NCBI RefSeq assembly: GCF_004078655.1
Contig: NZ_RZNC01000004.1
Span: 220,920 to 284,919, forward strand
DNA from: Labedella populi
GTDB lineage: Bacteria; Actinomycetota; Actinomycetes; Actinomycetales; Microbacteriaceae
Reading direction: 5' to 3'
DNA: 64,000 nucleotides
Of the stretch, positions 1-8,543 are shown piece by piece. The stretch's first letter is position 1; every line of letters starts with the position of its first letter. The notes under the pieces were generated by a model that saw nothing but the letters and a program-made list of their open reading frames with translations, was not told the DNA's origin and made no database searches. Both the position numbers and the translations under genes were made by a program.

Positions 1-61
1 GATGGCCTCGGTTTTGCTCCAGATTCGTGTCGAAAGCACGAGAAAAGCCCGGTCCATCCAT
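1..61 (-). CDS. possible 5' end of a CDS leaving the window
   Basis: On the minus strand an ATG lies 12 nt after the stop of the inositol-phosphatase-like gene and opens a frame that runs to the window edge, about 20 codons beginning MDGPGFSRAF. No clear Shine-Dalgarno sequence and no -10 hexamer precede it, so only its position in a same-strand run supports it. Too little is visible to name a family. Confidence 0.25.
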   Translation of the reverse strand, partial: MDGPGFSRAFDTNLEQNRGH

Positions 62-73
62 GTTTCGCGTCGT

Positions 74-880
74 TCACCCGTGAGAAGCCTCCGAGACACG
101 TTCATGGAGGAAATCGAACAGGCCGGGCGTGGCGGCGATGGTGAGTCGACGATTGCTCGGGGCGCCCGCGCGACCTTCCACCCGGGCGCCCGCTTCGCGG
201 GCGATGAGCGCACCCGCCGCTTGGTCCCAGGCATTGAGGCCGGACTCGTAGTACCCGTCGAGTCGGCCGCACGCCACAGCGCACAGATCGAGCGCGGCAG
301 CGCCGATGCGCCGGATGTCGCGGACCTCGGCGATGAGCGACTCGACGACCGCCGCCTGGCGCACCCGCTTCTCGGCCGCGTAGCCGAAGCCGGTCCCGAT
401 GAGCGCGAGTTCGGGCCGCACATCCGGATTGACGACAAGCCGCTCGTCTCCCCGGAAGGCACCGTGACCGACAGCCGTGCGGAAGAGTTCCGACTTGGCC
501 GGGGCGAAGACGACTCCGGCGAGCGCCGACCAGGTGCTCGGGTCGGGTTCCCCCTCGACGACCGCGATGCTCACGCAGTAGTCGGGGATGCCGTAGAGGT
601 AGTTGACCGTGCCGTCGATCGGGTCCACGACCCACGTGAGTCCGCTCGAGCCGCCCTCCGCACCGGACTCCTCTCCGAGGAAGGCATCGGCCGGCCGGAC
701 GTCGGCGAGTCGTGAGCGGATGAGGGTCTCGACCTCGCGGTCGGCCTCCGTGACCACGTCCTCGAGCGACGACTTGGACGCCGCGATCGACACGCCCTCG
801 ACTCGACGCGTGAACGCGAGCTCCCCCGCCTCTCGTGCGATCGACTCGGCGATGTCCCTTAGTTCGAGCACTCCGGTCAT
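74..880 (-). CDS. inositol monophosphatase family protein
   Basis: A 268-residue Mg2+-dependent phosphatase of the IMPase/SuhB/CysQ superfamily, probably hydrolysing inositol-1-phosphate or a related sugar or nucleotide phosphate in the cytoplasm. The metal-binding motifs are visible: LGEES near residue 68 and DPIDGTVNYLYG near residues 87-98, with a C-terminal NAWDQAAGALIAREAG block typical of the family. The length matches the family. The ATG is preceded by GAGGAGACCGAC on the minus strand, a good ribosome-binding site. The sequence does not separate inositol phosphatase from histidinol-phosphatase or PAP phosphatase activity. Confidence 0.88.
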   Translation of the reverse strand: MTGVLELRDIAESIAREAGELAFTRRVEGVSIAASKSSLEDVVTEADREVETLIRSRLADVRPADAFLGEESGAEGGSSGLTWVVDPIDGTVNYLYGIPDYCVSIAVVEGEPDPSTWSALAGVVFAPAKSELFRTAVGHGAFRGDERLVVNPDVRPELALIGTGFGYAAEKRVRQAAVVESLIAEVRDIRRIGAAALDLCAVACGRLDGYYESGLNAWDQAAGALIAREAGARVEGRAGAPSNRRLTIAATPGLFDFLHERVSEASHG

Positions 881-1032
881 GTCGGTCTCCTCACGTCAGC
901 GGCCGGCCCGCACGGCCGAGCGACTCCAGGGTACCGGGGCCCCTCGACGAGCGGATGGCCTCGCGGACGGCCGGATGGTCGGGGAGGCGGCACGGACGGC
1001 GCGACCGAGCGGAAACGGGCCGGACAGGGAGG

Positions 1033-1070
1033 CAGCCCCCCGCCCGTCCGGGAGGACGTGCGGGGGGCTG
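1033..1070 (-). terminator. hairpin terminator after tRNA-Tyr
   Basis: A perfect 11-bp stem (CAGCCCCCCGC at 1033-1043 with its complement at 1060-1070) begins 9 nt beyond the CCA end of tRNA-Tyr. No T tract follows, which is common in high-GC actinobacteria. Its position suggests that it ends the tRNA transcript. Confidence 0.6.
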
Positions 1071-1081
1071 TCGTGGTCTGG

Positions 1082-1163
1082 TGGCGAGTGAGGGATTCGA
1101 ACCCCCGAATGCTGAGCAGTCTGATTTACAGTCAGATCCCTTTGGCCGCTTGGGTAACTCGCC
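1082..1163 (-). tRNA. tRNA-Tyr (GTA anticodon)
   Basis: Read on the minus strand this is an 82-nt class II tRNA. The acceptor arm GGCGAGT pairs with ACTCGCC, the anticodon arm is TCTGA-CTGTAAA-TCAGA with anticodon GTA, a long variable arm follows, and the T arm carries TTCGAAT. A CCA is encoded at 1079-1081. A possible -10 (TAGTAT, 1214-1219, minus strand) would give a 5' leader of about 45 nt to be trimmed by RNase P. Confidence 0.97.
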
Positions 1164-1283
1164 AGATGCGCTTCCGACCGTACTTGTTCAGCCAACCGAA
1201 CGCGCCGCAAGAAATACTACCCCGGAGCCGGGAGGCTGCGAAATCCGCGCCGCCCGGCGCCCACCGGCGTGTCTCGCGTTCTC

Positions 1284-2210
1284 CTACCGGTCGAGATCCT
1301 CCGGTGTGCGGAGCAGAGCACCCTCGGCTCGACACGTCGCGGCGGCGACGAGCATCGCCCGGTCGAGCACCCTCGACCAGCCGTTTGCGTCGGTCGGGCG
1401 GCCCTGCCGGACCACGTCGGCGACCACGGATGCGAGCGAAGCGTCTCCGGCCCCCATGGTGTCGACGATCGGACCCGGGAGCGAGGCGATCCCGCTCGAG
1501 ACCTCGATCGTCCCGTCGAGGATGCGCGCTCCCGCCTTGCCCTCGGTCGCGAGCACGGCGTCGGCGCCGCGCTCACGCAGGTCCGACACGAGCGCCGCGA
1601 GTCCGGCGGCGCCGAGGAACGGGGCGTCGTCGTCGCCGACCTTCACGAGCATGCTGCCGCCGGAGACGCGCAAAGCGTTCGTCTCGAAGCGGCCGCGGTC
1701 CGCCATCATCGCCTCGCGCGGATTCGGATCGACGATGAGCGGCACCCCCGCCGTCGTCTCCTCGAGCGCGGCGGACTGCGCGTCGTCGTCGAAGGGGAAG
1801 CAGCTCACGACGACGGCGGGGGCTGCGGCGATCACTGCCCGTTCCCGGTCTCCGAAGTCGACGTGGCGGTTCTGGGCGGCGGCGTTGAAGACGTAATGCG
1901 GCTCCCCGTCCACTCGCTCGCTGACGGCCCGAGAGGAGCCGTGCTCCGACGACGTCGCGATGAGTTCGACGCCGTGCGTCTCGAGCAGTTCGCGGATGGT
2001 ACGCCCGTCCTCGTCGTCGCCGACCATCGCGAGCAGCGTCGTGGGAACGCCGAGGCGCGCGAGACCCACCGCGACGTTGAGCGCCGCTCCCCCGACGAAT
2101 TCACGCGTGCCCCGCTCGTCCCGCAACTCGTCGATGAGGGCGTCGCCGATGACGACGACTCGGTCCGGTCCCGTGGTGGCGTCCGCTGCGGCGCTGTGCT
2201 GTTCGCTCAT
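1284..2210 (-). CDS. PfkB-family carbohydrate kinase
   Basis: A 308-residue ribokinase/PfkB-fold sugar kinase that transfers phosphate from ATP to a sugar or nucleoside hydroxyl. The N-terminal signature is visible as VVIGDALIDE and the glycine pair in EFVGGAALNVAVGLARLG near residue 40. The C-terminal signature is DTMGAGDASLASVVADV near residues 255-271, whose GAGD aspartate is the catalytic base. The ATG lies 7 nt downstream of a TACATT hexamer, so the message is probably leaderless. The substrate cannot be read from the sequence; no transporter or catabolic partner is adjacent. Confidence 0.9.
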   Translation of the reverse strand: MSEQHSAAADATTGPDRVVVIGDALIDELRDERGTREFVGGAALNVAVGLARLGVPTTLLAMVGDDEDGRTIRELLETHGVELIATSSEHGSSRAVSERVDGEPHYVFNAAAQNRHVDFGDRERAVIAAAPAVVVSCFPFDDDAQSAALEETTAGVPLIVDPNPREAMMADRGRFETNALRVSGGSMLVKVGDDDAPFLGAAGLAALVSDLRERGADAVLATEGKAGARILDGTIEVSSGIASLPGPIVDTMGAGDASLASVVADVVRQGRPTDANGWSRVLDRAMLVAAATCRAEGALLRTPEDLDR

Positions 2211-2217
2211 GGTTCGG

Positions 2218-2223
2218 AATGTA
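2218..2223 (-). promoter_or_regulatory. -10 element, leaderless PfkB kinase gene
   Basis: TACATT on the minus strand ends 7 nt before the ATG, with no Shine-Dalgarno sequence between them. Confidence 0.5.
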
Positions 2224-2254
2224 CACGGACTGACGGCCGGGTGCTGCGGACGGA

Positions 2255-2260
2255 TACCGT
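2255..2260 (+). promoter_or_regulatory. -10 element, leaderless Eis-like gene
   Basis: TACCGT stands 6 nt before the ATG at 2267. The divergent kinase has its own -10 about 30 bp away, so this 56-bp gap appears to hold two back-to-back promoters. Confidence 0.5.
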
Positions 2261-2266
2261 GGAGTC

Positions 2267-3562
2267 ATGACCGAGCCGTACCTCTCTCTTCCCATCGACG
2301 ACCAGGCGGCGGCATCGCTGCGCGACTCCGGATTGCGACTCGCCCTCGTCGACACCGCCGACGACGACGCCTTCGACGCGTGGCTCTCGGCCGACGCCCG
2401 CGGCTTTCACTCGAAGCAGCCGTCCCCCGCGGCCCTCGCCCAGCAACGCGAGCTGCTGCGCCACCGTCGCACCACGGGTGTCTACGACGACAACATCCCC
2501 GTCCCGCACTCCCCCGTCGGAACCGTGAACTCCTGGCCGGCGCCCCTCACCGTGCCCGGACCCGGGCAGGTCGACTCGTGGCTCATCAGCTCCGTCACGG
2601 TCGCTCCGACGCACCGACGCCGCGGTATCGCGACGGCCATGCTCCCCGCGGAGTTGCGGACCGCCGTCGCGCTCGGGCTCCCGGTCGCCGCCCTCACCGT
2701 CTCCGAGTCGACGATCTACGGCCGGTGGGGCTTCGGACCGAGCGCATTCTCCACCGCCTGGACGATCGACGCCCGACGCGCCGGTTGGATCGGCCCCGCG
2801 ACCCGCGGTCGCCTGTCGTTCACGACGGCACCCGAATTCATCGAGACCGGACGGGCCCTGCTCGCCCGCCAGAACGCGGCACATGCCGGGGAGGTCGGCC
2901 TCTCCGAGTACCTCGCCGACCGCACGATGACGCCTCTCGAGGGAGCGCCTGACGCCTCCACGTACCGCATCGTGCGTTACGACGGGCCCGACGGTGACCC
3001 CGAGGGCTTCGTCACGTACACGATCACCGAGGACGACTCCGACTTCACGAACGCCACGCTCGACGTCGTGGCCCTTGTGGCGACGACCGACGCGGCGAAC
3101 GCCGCCCTCTGGCGCTACGTCATCGAGATGGACCTCGTGTCGACCGTCCGCGCCCACACCCGGGCGGTCGACGAGCCGCTCCCCTGGCTCGTCCGCGACA
3201 TCCGCAGAGCGAAGGTCACGAAGGTGCAGGACCACCTCTGGACCCGCATTCTCGATGTTCCCGCGGCCCTCGAGGCGCGCCGCTACGAGAACGCCGGAAC
3301 CCTCGTCCTCGAGGTCGACGACCCGCTCGGGTTCGCCGACGGCCGGTTCCGCGTCGCTGCCGGATCGGACGGAGTCGCGAGCGTCACGGAGACGACGGAC
3401 GCCCCGGACGTCTCCCTCCCCGTCGGCGCGCTCGCCTCGGTGTACCTCGGCGCACCGGCCGCGGCCGGTCTCGCCGCAGCCGGTCGGATCGACGGCGACG
3501 CCGTGGCCCTCGACCGGCTCTTCCGCACCGCCGTTCCCCCGCGGCTCAGCAGCTGGTTCTAG
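2267..3562 (+). CDS. Eis-like GNAT N-acetyltransferase
   Basis: A 431-residue protein with the layout of the Eis (enhanced intracellular survival) family: an N-terminal GNAT domain, a second GNAT-like domain and a C-terminal SCP2-like domain. The acetyl-CoA pyrophosphate loop is visible as VTVAPTHRRRGIATAML near residues 110-126. The segment ESTIYGRWGFG near residue 146 holds the tyrosine that is the general acid in Eis proteins. The protein ends in SSWF, matching the C-terminal Phe carboxylate used as catalytic base in the family. Known members acetylate aminoglycosides or other amines; the substrate here is unknown. The gene is probably leaderless. Confidence 0.85.
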   Translation: MTEPYLSLPIDDQAAASLRDSGLRLALVDTADDDAFDAWLSADARGFHSKQPSPAALAQQRELLRHRRTTGVYDDNIPVPHSPVGTVNSWPAPLTVPGPGQVDSWLISSVTVAPTHRRRGIATAMLPAELRTAVALGLPVAALTVSESTIYGRWGFGPSAFSTAWTIDARRAGWIGPATRGRLSFTTAPEFIETGRALLARQNAAHAGEVGLSEYLADRTMTPLEGAPDASTYRIVRYDGPDGDPEGFVTYTITEDDSDFTNATLDVVALVATTDAANAALWRYVIEMDLVSTVRAHTRAVDEPLPWLVRDIRRAKVTKVQDHLWTRILDVPAALEARRYENAGTLVLEVDDPLGFADGRFRVAAGSDGVASVTETTDAPDVSLPVGALASVYLGAPAAAGLAAAGRIDGDAVALDRLFRTAVPPRLSSWF

Positions 3563-3620
3563 CCCGCTCCGCCTCCCGTCATGACGGCTCGTCCGCTCGC
3601 ACGCGTGCGGACGGGCCGCC

Positions 3621-3626
3621 TACACT
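3621..3626 (+). promoter_or_regulatory. -10 element, leaderless yajQ
   Basis: TACACT precedes the yajQ ATG by 6 nt with no Shine-Dalgarno sequence. Confidence 0.5.
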
Positions 3627-3632
3627 GGCCGT

Positions 3633-4121
3633 ATGGCAGATTCATCGTTCGACGTCGTCAGCAAGGTCGAGAAGATGGAGGCGGACAACGCCGTTCATCA
3701 GGCCTCGAAGGAGATCGAGCAGCGCTACGACTTCAAGGGCGTCGGCGCGTCGGTCGAGTGGAGCGGCGAGAAGATCATGCTCAAGGCCAACAGCGAGGAG
3801 CGCGTGAAGGCCGTCCTCGACGTCCTCCAGTCGAAGCTCATCAAGCGGGGCATCTCGCTCAAGAGCCTCGAAGCGGGCGAGCCCTACGCGAGCGGCAAGG
3901 AGTACCGCGTGGAGGCCACCCTCAAGGATGGCATCTCCTCCGAGAACGCGAAGAAGATCGGCAAGATCATCCGCGACGAGGCGCCCAAGAGCGTCAAGAG
4001 CCAGATCCAGGGCGACGAGTTGCGCGTGCAGTCGAAGAGTCGCGACGACCTCCAGGAGACGATCGCTCTCCTCAAGGGCAAGGACCTCGACATCGACCTC
4101 CAGTTCGTCAACTTCCGCTGA
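3633..4121 (+). CDS. yajQ: YajQ family (UPF0234) nucleotide-binding protein
   Basis: A 162-residue cytoplasmic protein beginning [14 protein letters not shown], the conserved start of the YajQ/UPF0234 family, with the conserved [10 protein letters not shown] near residue 31 and a C-terminal DLQFVNFR. Members have two ferredoxin-like domains, and some bind cyclic di-GMP and act as effector proteins. The length is exactly that of the family. It appears to be a single-gene unit with its own leaderless promoter. Whether this copy binds c-di-GMP cannot be seen. Confidence 0.95.
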   Translation: MADSSFDVVSKVEKMEADNAVHQASKEIEQRYDFKGVGASVEWSGEKIMLKANSEERVKAVLDVLQSKLIKRGISLKSLEAGEPYASGKEYRVEATLKDGISSENAKKIGKIIRDEAPKSVKSQIQGDELRVQSKSRDDLQETIALLKGKDLDIDLQFVNFR

Positions 4122-4224
4122 CGGACCGTCGGGGACCTCCGACCGCCCCTGAGCGACTCGCGCGCGGTCGGAGTCGGACGGAACCGTGCCGCGTCAACCC
4201 TCGGCCCGGGGAACACGTTCCCCC

Positions 4225-4230
4225 TACGCT
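4225..4230 (+). promoter_or_regulatory. -10 element, leaderless small membrane gene
   Basis: TACGCT stands 6 nt before the ATG at 4237. Confidence 0.45.
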
Positions 4231-4236
4231 CACGCC

Positions 4237-4413
4237 ATGACCGCTCTCGGGCGGACTCCCCTCGAGCCGCTCCCCGAATCCGTGGCTCCCGAACCGGAGT
4301 CGCGGCGCTCCATCGTCTTCGTCGTGGGTGTCATCGCGTTCCTGGCCTTCGCCGTGCTGCGCATCGTCGTCGCCATCGACCGCGCCCCCTCGACGTGTCG
4401 TGGAACGACCTGA
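4237..4413 (+). CDS. small membrane protein, possibly the 5' part of a frameshifted gene
   Basis: A 58-residue product with one predicted membrane segment (about residues 25-47, RSIVFVVGVIAFLAFAVLRI) after a proline-rich N-terminus. It ends in the unremarkable tail APSTCRGTT. The next ORF overlaps it by 19 nt in another frame. Reading the other frame across the run of five C at 4385-4389 gives a smoother junction (RAPLDVSWNDLM), so the two may be one gene split by a frameshift or a sequencing error. No family is recognised. Confidence 0.5.
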   Translation: MTALGRTPLEPLPESVAPEPESRRSIVFVVGVIAFLAFAVLRIVVAIDRAPSTCRGTT

Positions 4414-4676
4414 TGCTCGTGCTGACGAGCGACCCGATCGTCGTCGTCGCCTGGGTTCCCGCGATCGTGGGCGGGACGGTGGGGATGTTCGTCGTCGGTC
4501 TGGTCCTCATCCTCCTCCTGTCGTGGCGCGGGCGGCGGTGGGACGCGGCGACCTTCGCGGTCGCCGTCGTCTCGACCCTCGTATGGTGCACCATCGAAGC
4601 CGGGCGCGATCGTCGCGCTGCCCGTTCCCCCGACGCCTCGGCGACCGAACCCCACTGGAAGGCCCCTAGCTCATGA
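4395..4676 (+). CDS. small membrane protein, possibly the 3' part of the preceding gene
   Basis: A 93-residue product from a GTG start with two predicted membrane segments (about residues 8-40 and 52-65) and a polar tail. No Shine-Dalgarno sequence precedes the GTG, and the frame is open upstream of it with sensible residues (PLD before VSWNDLM), which favours a continuation of the preceding ORF over an independent start. It overlaps the following DUF1206 gene by ATGA, so the two are translationally coupled. Function unknown. Confidence 0.55.
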   Translation: MSWNDLMLVLTSDPIVVVAWVPAIVGGTVGMFVVGLVLILLLSWRGRRWDAATFAVAVVSTLVWCTIEAGRDRRAARSPDASATEPHWKAPSS

Positions 4677-5494
4677 CCCGCAACAGCTCGACAGCATCCC
4701 CGACGGGCGCCGCCCGCGCCGCTCAGGATTCGACGGTCTTCCGTGCCCTCGCGCGCATCGGCTACGTCGTGCTCGGCATCCTGCACATCGTCATCGGAGG
4801 GATCGCGATATCGATCTCGACGGGGTCCGGCGGGGAATCCGCCGATCAGGGCGGCGCGATGGAGCAGATCCAGCAGTCGCCCGCCGGCGTCTTCCTGCTG
4901 TGGCTCATCGTCGTCGGACTCGCTGCCCTCGCGATCTGGCAGATCGCCGAGGCCTTCCTCGAGCGCGAGCCGGACACGAAGAAGAAGTGGGGCCACCGGA
5001 TCAAGTTCCTCGGCACCGCCGCCGCCTACATCGCGATCGCGATCACGGCGCTCACCTACGCCATGGGCGGCCAGTCCCCGTCGTCGGACTCGTCGCAGTC
5101 GTTCAGCGCGCAGCTCCTCGCCGCACCGGCGGGCGTCGCGCTCCTCGTCCTCGTCGGTCTCATCGTGGTCGGCGTCGGCGTCGCCTTCGTCGTGCGCGGA
5201 TTCACCAAGGCCTTCATGAAGCACTTGAGCCTCCCCGGAGGGACGACGAAGAAGGGGATCGTCGCGTTCGGCGTCGCCGGCTACATCGCGAAGGGCGTCG
5301 CCGTCACCGTGACGGGCATCCTCTTCGTCGTCGCAGCCATCACACACGACCCCGAGGCCGCCGGCGGCCTCGACGCCGGCCTCCGCACCCTCGCCGGTCT
5401 GCCCTTCGGCACGGTCATCCTGTGGATCGTCGGCGTCGGTCTCGCGCTCTACGGCCTGTTCTGCTTCGCCCGCTCCCGCTACGCGCGCATGTAG
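4673..5494 (+). CDS. DUF1206 domain membrane protein
   Basis: A 273-residue integral membrane protein with three repeats of a two-helix unit, the DUF1206 pattern. The repeats begin near residues 20 (FRALARIGYVVLGILHIVIG), 105 (IKFLGTAAAYIAIAITAL) and 195 (GIVAFGVAGYIAKGVAVTVT). Linkers contain FRALAR- and RGFTKAF-like amphipathic stretches. The biochemical role of DUF1206 is unknown. The ATG overlaps the upstream stop (ATGA). A second DUF1206 gene lies at 57291-58043 and aligns over its whole length, so these are paralogues. Confidence 0.9.
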   Translation: MTRNSSTASPTGAARAAQDSTVFRALARIGYVVLGILHIVIGGIAISISTGSGGESADQGGAMEQIQQSPAGVFLLWLIVVGLAALAIWQIAEAFLEREPDTKKKWGHRIKFLGTAAAYIAIAITALTYAMGGQSPSSDSSQSFSAQLLAAPAGVALLVLVGLIVVGVGVAFVVRGFTKAFMKHLSLPGGTTKKGIVAFGVAGYIAKGVAVTVTGILFVVAAITHDPEAAGGLDAGLRTLAGLPFGTVILWIVGVGLALYGLFCFARSRYARM

Positions 5495-5610
5495 CAGCTC
5501 ACAGGCGGCGACCACCTCGACCAGCGAGTCGTCGCCAGGCTGCCGGCGCGCTACTTCGGAAGGCGTTCCGATCGCGCGTGCGGCGGGAGGCGCCCGACCT
5601 CAGTGGAGGC

Positions 5611-6993
5611 TCAGCCGAGCGACGCGGCGATCTCGTCGGCCGTGGCGCGGCCGATCCGGATGGCGCCGTCGACGTGTTGGTAGCCCTCGGCCGCGAGATC
5701 GCTGCACGACCAGTGGATCGGACCGACGGGCGTGCGCTGGTGCGCTCCGTAACGCGACAGTCCGCCGAGGTCGAAGCTCGCGGCGTACGCTCCGCGCGTC
5801 CACTCCTCGGACGCCCAGTCGCTCTCGTAGTAGACGACCGGCTCGAGCGCTTGCGGTCCGTAGTAGGCCGCGAGCGACCCGAGGATGCGGCGCTTCCGCT
5901 CCTCGGCCGGGAGGGCGAACACCGCGTCGGCCTTCTCGTCCGAGACGAAGCCGACGAGCGTCCCGCGCGGATCGCCGTGATTCGTGTTGTCGTACGCCTC
6001 GTGAACGAGTTGGTACGGGCTGAAGGCGGTGCCCGAGAGACCGGACTCGCGCCAGAACGGCGTCTCGTAGACGGCGTGCACCTTGATGACGAGCCCGAGC
6101 GACAGGTGCTGGTGCATCTGCTGCTGACGTCGGGGAAGAGGCGGCTCGAACGCGATGCGCGAGTAGAGGTTCGGCGGAACGGCGACGACGGCCCGGCGGG
6201 CCGTCACGGTGATGCCGTCTGCGTACGCGGTGACCGAATCGCCGCTCCATGCGAGCCGACGCACCGGGGCGCTGAGGTGCACGGCGTCGCCGAGGCGTTC
6301 GGCGAGCTTGATCGGCACCTGCTGGAGCCCGCCGGCGACACGCTTGTCGAGGATGTAGTCGGCGTCGACGAGGTGGGAGAAGCTCCCGGCCGATGCGGCC
6401 ATGAGGATCGCCTGAAGGGCCGAGAAGGAGTGCGACGGCTTCGTGAGCATCGCCTCGGCGATGAAGAGGGCGATGTTGTCGCGCGCCTCGACGTCGTCCG
6501 TCTGCTGCGTCAGCCACTCGCTCCACGAGATCCGGTCGAGCTCCGCGGCCTTCGCGTGCGCCCACGGCTCCGTGGCGCCGATCTCGGCGGTGAGGCCGTC
6601 GAGCACATCGATGAGCCGCTCCATCTCGCGCTGGGTCGCAGCGTCGACGGGGAAGAGCTCGCCGGTGAAGCGGGTGACCTCGCCCGCCGCGTTCGCGTAG
6701 ACGCTGTCGCCCTCGCGGTAGCGCGAATAGGTCTCGAGCCCGAGTTCTTCGACGGTCTCGATGAGGGCGGCCTGGTCCGGGGACACCCACTGGCCACCGA
6801 GTTCGAGGAGTGCCCCGTCGATCGTCTCGGTCCAGAGCCGGCCCCCGACGCGCTCGCGCGCCTCGAGAACGGCGACGGAGTGCCCGGCCGCACGCAATCG
6901 GGTCGCGGCGGTGAGGCCGGACGCGCCGGCTCCGACGATCACGACGTCGACGTCGAGTGCCGTGCCCTGCTCGGAACGGCGACTGTCCACCAT
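5611..6993 (-). CDS. puo: flavin amine oxidase, probable putrescine oxidase
   Basis: A 460-residue FAD-dependent amine oxidase. The Rossmann motif VVIVGAGASGLTAATRL (about residues 17-33) is followed by the ERVGGRLWTE motif. The C-terminal part carries WTRGAYAASFDLGGLSRYG and TPVGPIHWSCSDLAAEGYQH, which resemble actinobacterial putrescine oxidases of the Kocuria/Rhodococcus type. Those enzymes oxidise putrescine to 4-aminobutanal, releasing NH3 and H2O2. It is the last gene of a gabT-gabD-puo operon, which supports a putrescine-to-GABA-to-succinate route. AAGGAG precedes the ATG. Tyramine or another monoamine remains a possible substrate. Confidence 0.85.
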   Translation of the reverse strand: MVDSRRSEQGTALDVDVVIVGAGASGLTAATRLRAAGHSVAVLEARERVGGRLWTETIDGALLELGGQWVSPDQAALIETVEELGLETYSRYREGDSVYANAAGEVTRFTGELFPVDAATQREMERLIDVLDGLTAEIGATEPWAHAKAAELDRISWSEWLTQQTDDVEARDNIALFIAEAMLTKPSHSFSALQAILMAASAGSFSHLVDADYILDKRVAGGLQQVPIKLAERLGDAVHLSAPVRRLAWSGDSVTAYADGITVTARRAVVAVPPNLYSRIAFEPPLPRRQQQMHQHLSLGLVIKVHAVYETPFWRESGLSGTAFSPYQLVHEAYDNTNHGDPRGTLVGFVSDEKADAVFALPAEERKRRILGSLAAYYGPQALEPVVYYESDWASEEWTRGAYAASFDLGGLSRYGAHQRTPVGPIHWSCSDLAAEGYQHVDGAIRIGRATADEIAASLG

Positions 6994-7053
6994 GGCGGCT
7001 CCTTGCTCCAGTACTGCATCCGGTCTGACGGTCGTGGGTCGGGGTTGCGCGGG

Positions 7054-8514
7054 TCAGGAGACCGGGGTGAGCGTGTACTTCGTCGAGAGGTACTCGTGGA
7101 TGCCCTCGAAACCGCCCTCGCGGCCGACCCCCGATTGCTTGACGCCCCCGAAGGGAGCCGCCGCATTCGAGATCACGCCGACGTTCAGTCCCATCATGCC
7201 CGTCTCGAGCCGATCGATCATGCGGTGACCGCGTCCGAGGTTCTCGGTGAAGACGTAGCTCACGAGACCGTACTCGGTGTCGTTCGCGAGGTGCACGGCC
7301 TCGTCCTCGGTGTCGAAGGTCGCGATGGCGAGCACGGGTCCGAAGATCTCCTCGCGGAGGATCTGCGCGTCGCGCGTCACGCCCGTGACGACGGTGGGTT
7401 CGAAGAACGTGCCGTCTCCCTCGATCGGGTTGCCGCCCGTCGTGACGGTCGCGCCCTTCGAGACGGCGTCATTCACGAGCTCCTCGGCCTTGCCGACGGC
7501 CTTCTCGTCGATGAGCGGTCCGATCGTGACGCCCTCCTCGGTACCGCGACCGATCGAGAAGCCCTGGACCCGCTCGGTCACCCGCCGGGCGAACTCCTCG
7601 GCGACGGCCGAGTGCACGATGAAGCGGTTCGCCGCGGTGCATGCCTGACCGATATTGCGGAACTTCGCCGCGATCGCGCCGTCGACGGCCTTGTCCAGGT
7701 CGGCGTCCTCGAAGACGACGAACGGTGCGTTGCCGCCGAGCTCCATCGACGTGCGGAGGACGCCTTCGGCCGCCTGGGCGATCAGCTTCTTGCCGACGCC
7801 CGTCGATCCTGTGAAGCTGAGCTTCCGCAGCCGAGGGTCGGCGATGATCGGCTCGGACACGGGTCCGCTGCTCGTCGTCTGGACGACGTTGACGACACCC
7901 TTCGGCAGGCCCGCCTCCTCGAGGATCTTCACGAACGCGATCGTCGTGAGCGGCGTGAGTGCGGCCGGCTTCACCACGACGGTGCAACCGGCGGCGAGCG
8001 CCGGCGCGATCTTGCGCGTCGCCATCGCGAGGGGGAAGTTCCACGGGGTGATGAAGTAGCAGGGTCCCACGGGGAGCTGGCTCACGATCATGTGGCCCGT
8101 ACCCTCGGGGTTCAGTCCGTAGCGGCCCGTGATGCGCACGGCCTCCTCGCTGAACCAGCGGAGGAACTCGCCGCCGTAGGTGATCTCGCCGACGGACTCG
8201 GCGAGCGGCTTGCCCATCTCGAGCGTCATGAGGAGCGCGATGTCCTGCTTGCGCTCCTGCAGCAGGTCGAACGCCTTCCGGAGGATGTTCGAGCGCGTGC
8301 GCGGAGGGGTCGCGGCCCACTCGTCCTGCGCCGCGACGGCGGCGTCGAGCGCCGCCACGCCGTCGGCTGCGCTCGCGTCCGCGATCGTCGCGATCGTCTT
8401 GCCGGTTGAGGGATCGGTCACGTCGAAGGTCTTGCCGCCCTCGGCGTCTCGCCACTCGCCGCCGATGTACAAACCGGTGGGGATGCTCGCGAGGAGCTCC
8501 TGCTCTGTCGTCAT
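7054..8514 (-). CDS. gabD: succinate-semialdehyde / aminobutyraldehyde dehydrogenase
   Basis: A 486-residue NAD(P)-dependent aldehyde dehydrogenase. The catalytic Glu is in MELGGNAPFVVFEDADLDKA and the catalytic Cys in NIGQACTAANRF. The cofactor segment is ITPWNFPLAMATRKIAPALA. The ATG at 8514 is chosen over the longer frame because GGAAGGAA stands about 7 nt upstream and family members begin near this residue. It lies between gabT and the amine oxidase, so it could oxidise succinate semialdehyde, 4-aminobutanal or both. A strong inverted repeat sits upstream at 8544-8603. Confidence 0.9.
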   Translation of the reverse strand: MTTEQELLASIPTGLYIGGEWRDAEGGKTFDVTDPSTGKTIATIADASAADGVAALDAAVAAQDEWAATPPRTRSNILRKAFDLLQERKQDIALLMTLEMGKPLAESVGEITYGGEFLRWFSEEAVRITGRYGLNPEGTGHMIVSQLPVGPCYFITPWNFPLAMATRKIAPALAAGCTVVVKPAALTPLTTIAFVKILEEAGLPKGVVNVVQTTSSGPVSEPIIADPRLRKLSFTGSTGVGKKLIAQAAEGVLRTSMELGGNAPFVVFEDADLDKAVDGAIAAKFRNIGQACTAANRFIVHSAVAEEFARRVTERVQGFSIGRGTEEGVTIGPLIDEKAVGKAEELVNDAVSKGATVTTGGNPIEGDGTFFEPTVVTGVTRDAQILREEIFGPVLAIATFDTEDEAVHLANDTEYGLVSYVFTENLGRGHRMIDRLETGMMGLNVGVISNAAAPFGGVKQSGVGREGGFEGIHEYLSTKYTLTPVS

Positions 8515-8543
8515 AGTGCTGTTCCTTCCGAGGTTCACTGTCC

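Noticed and set aside
5495..5610. Imperfect inverted repeat between the converging DUF1206 and amine oxidase genes
   Set aside because: Only about six contiguous base pairs form, and the arms contain mismatches, so it was not called a terminator.
4900..8409. A 1169-codon open frame on the plus strand across the DUF1206, amine oxidase and gabD genes
   Set aside because: It lies antisense or out of frame to three genes with clear family motifs, and its translation is Arg/Asp/Gly-rich low-complexity sequence typical of shadow frames in high-GC DNA.
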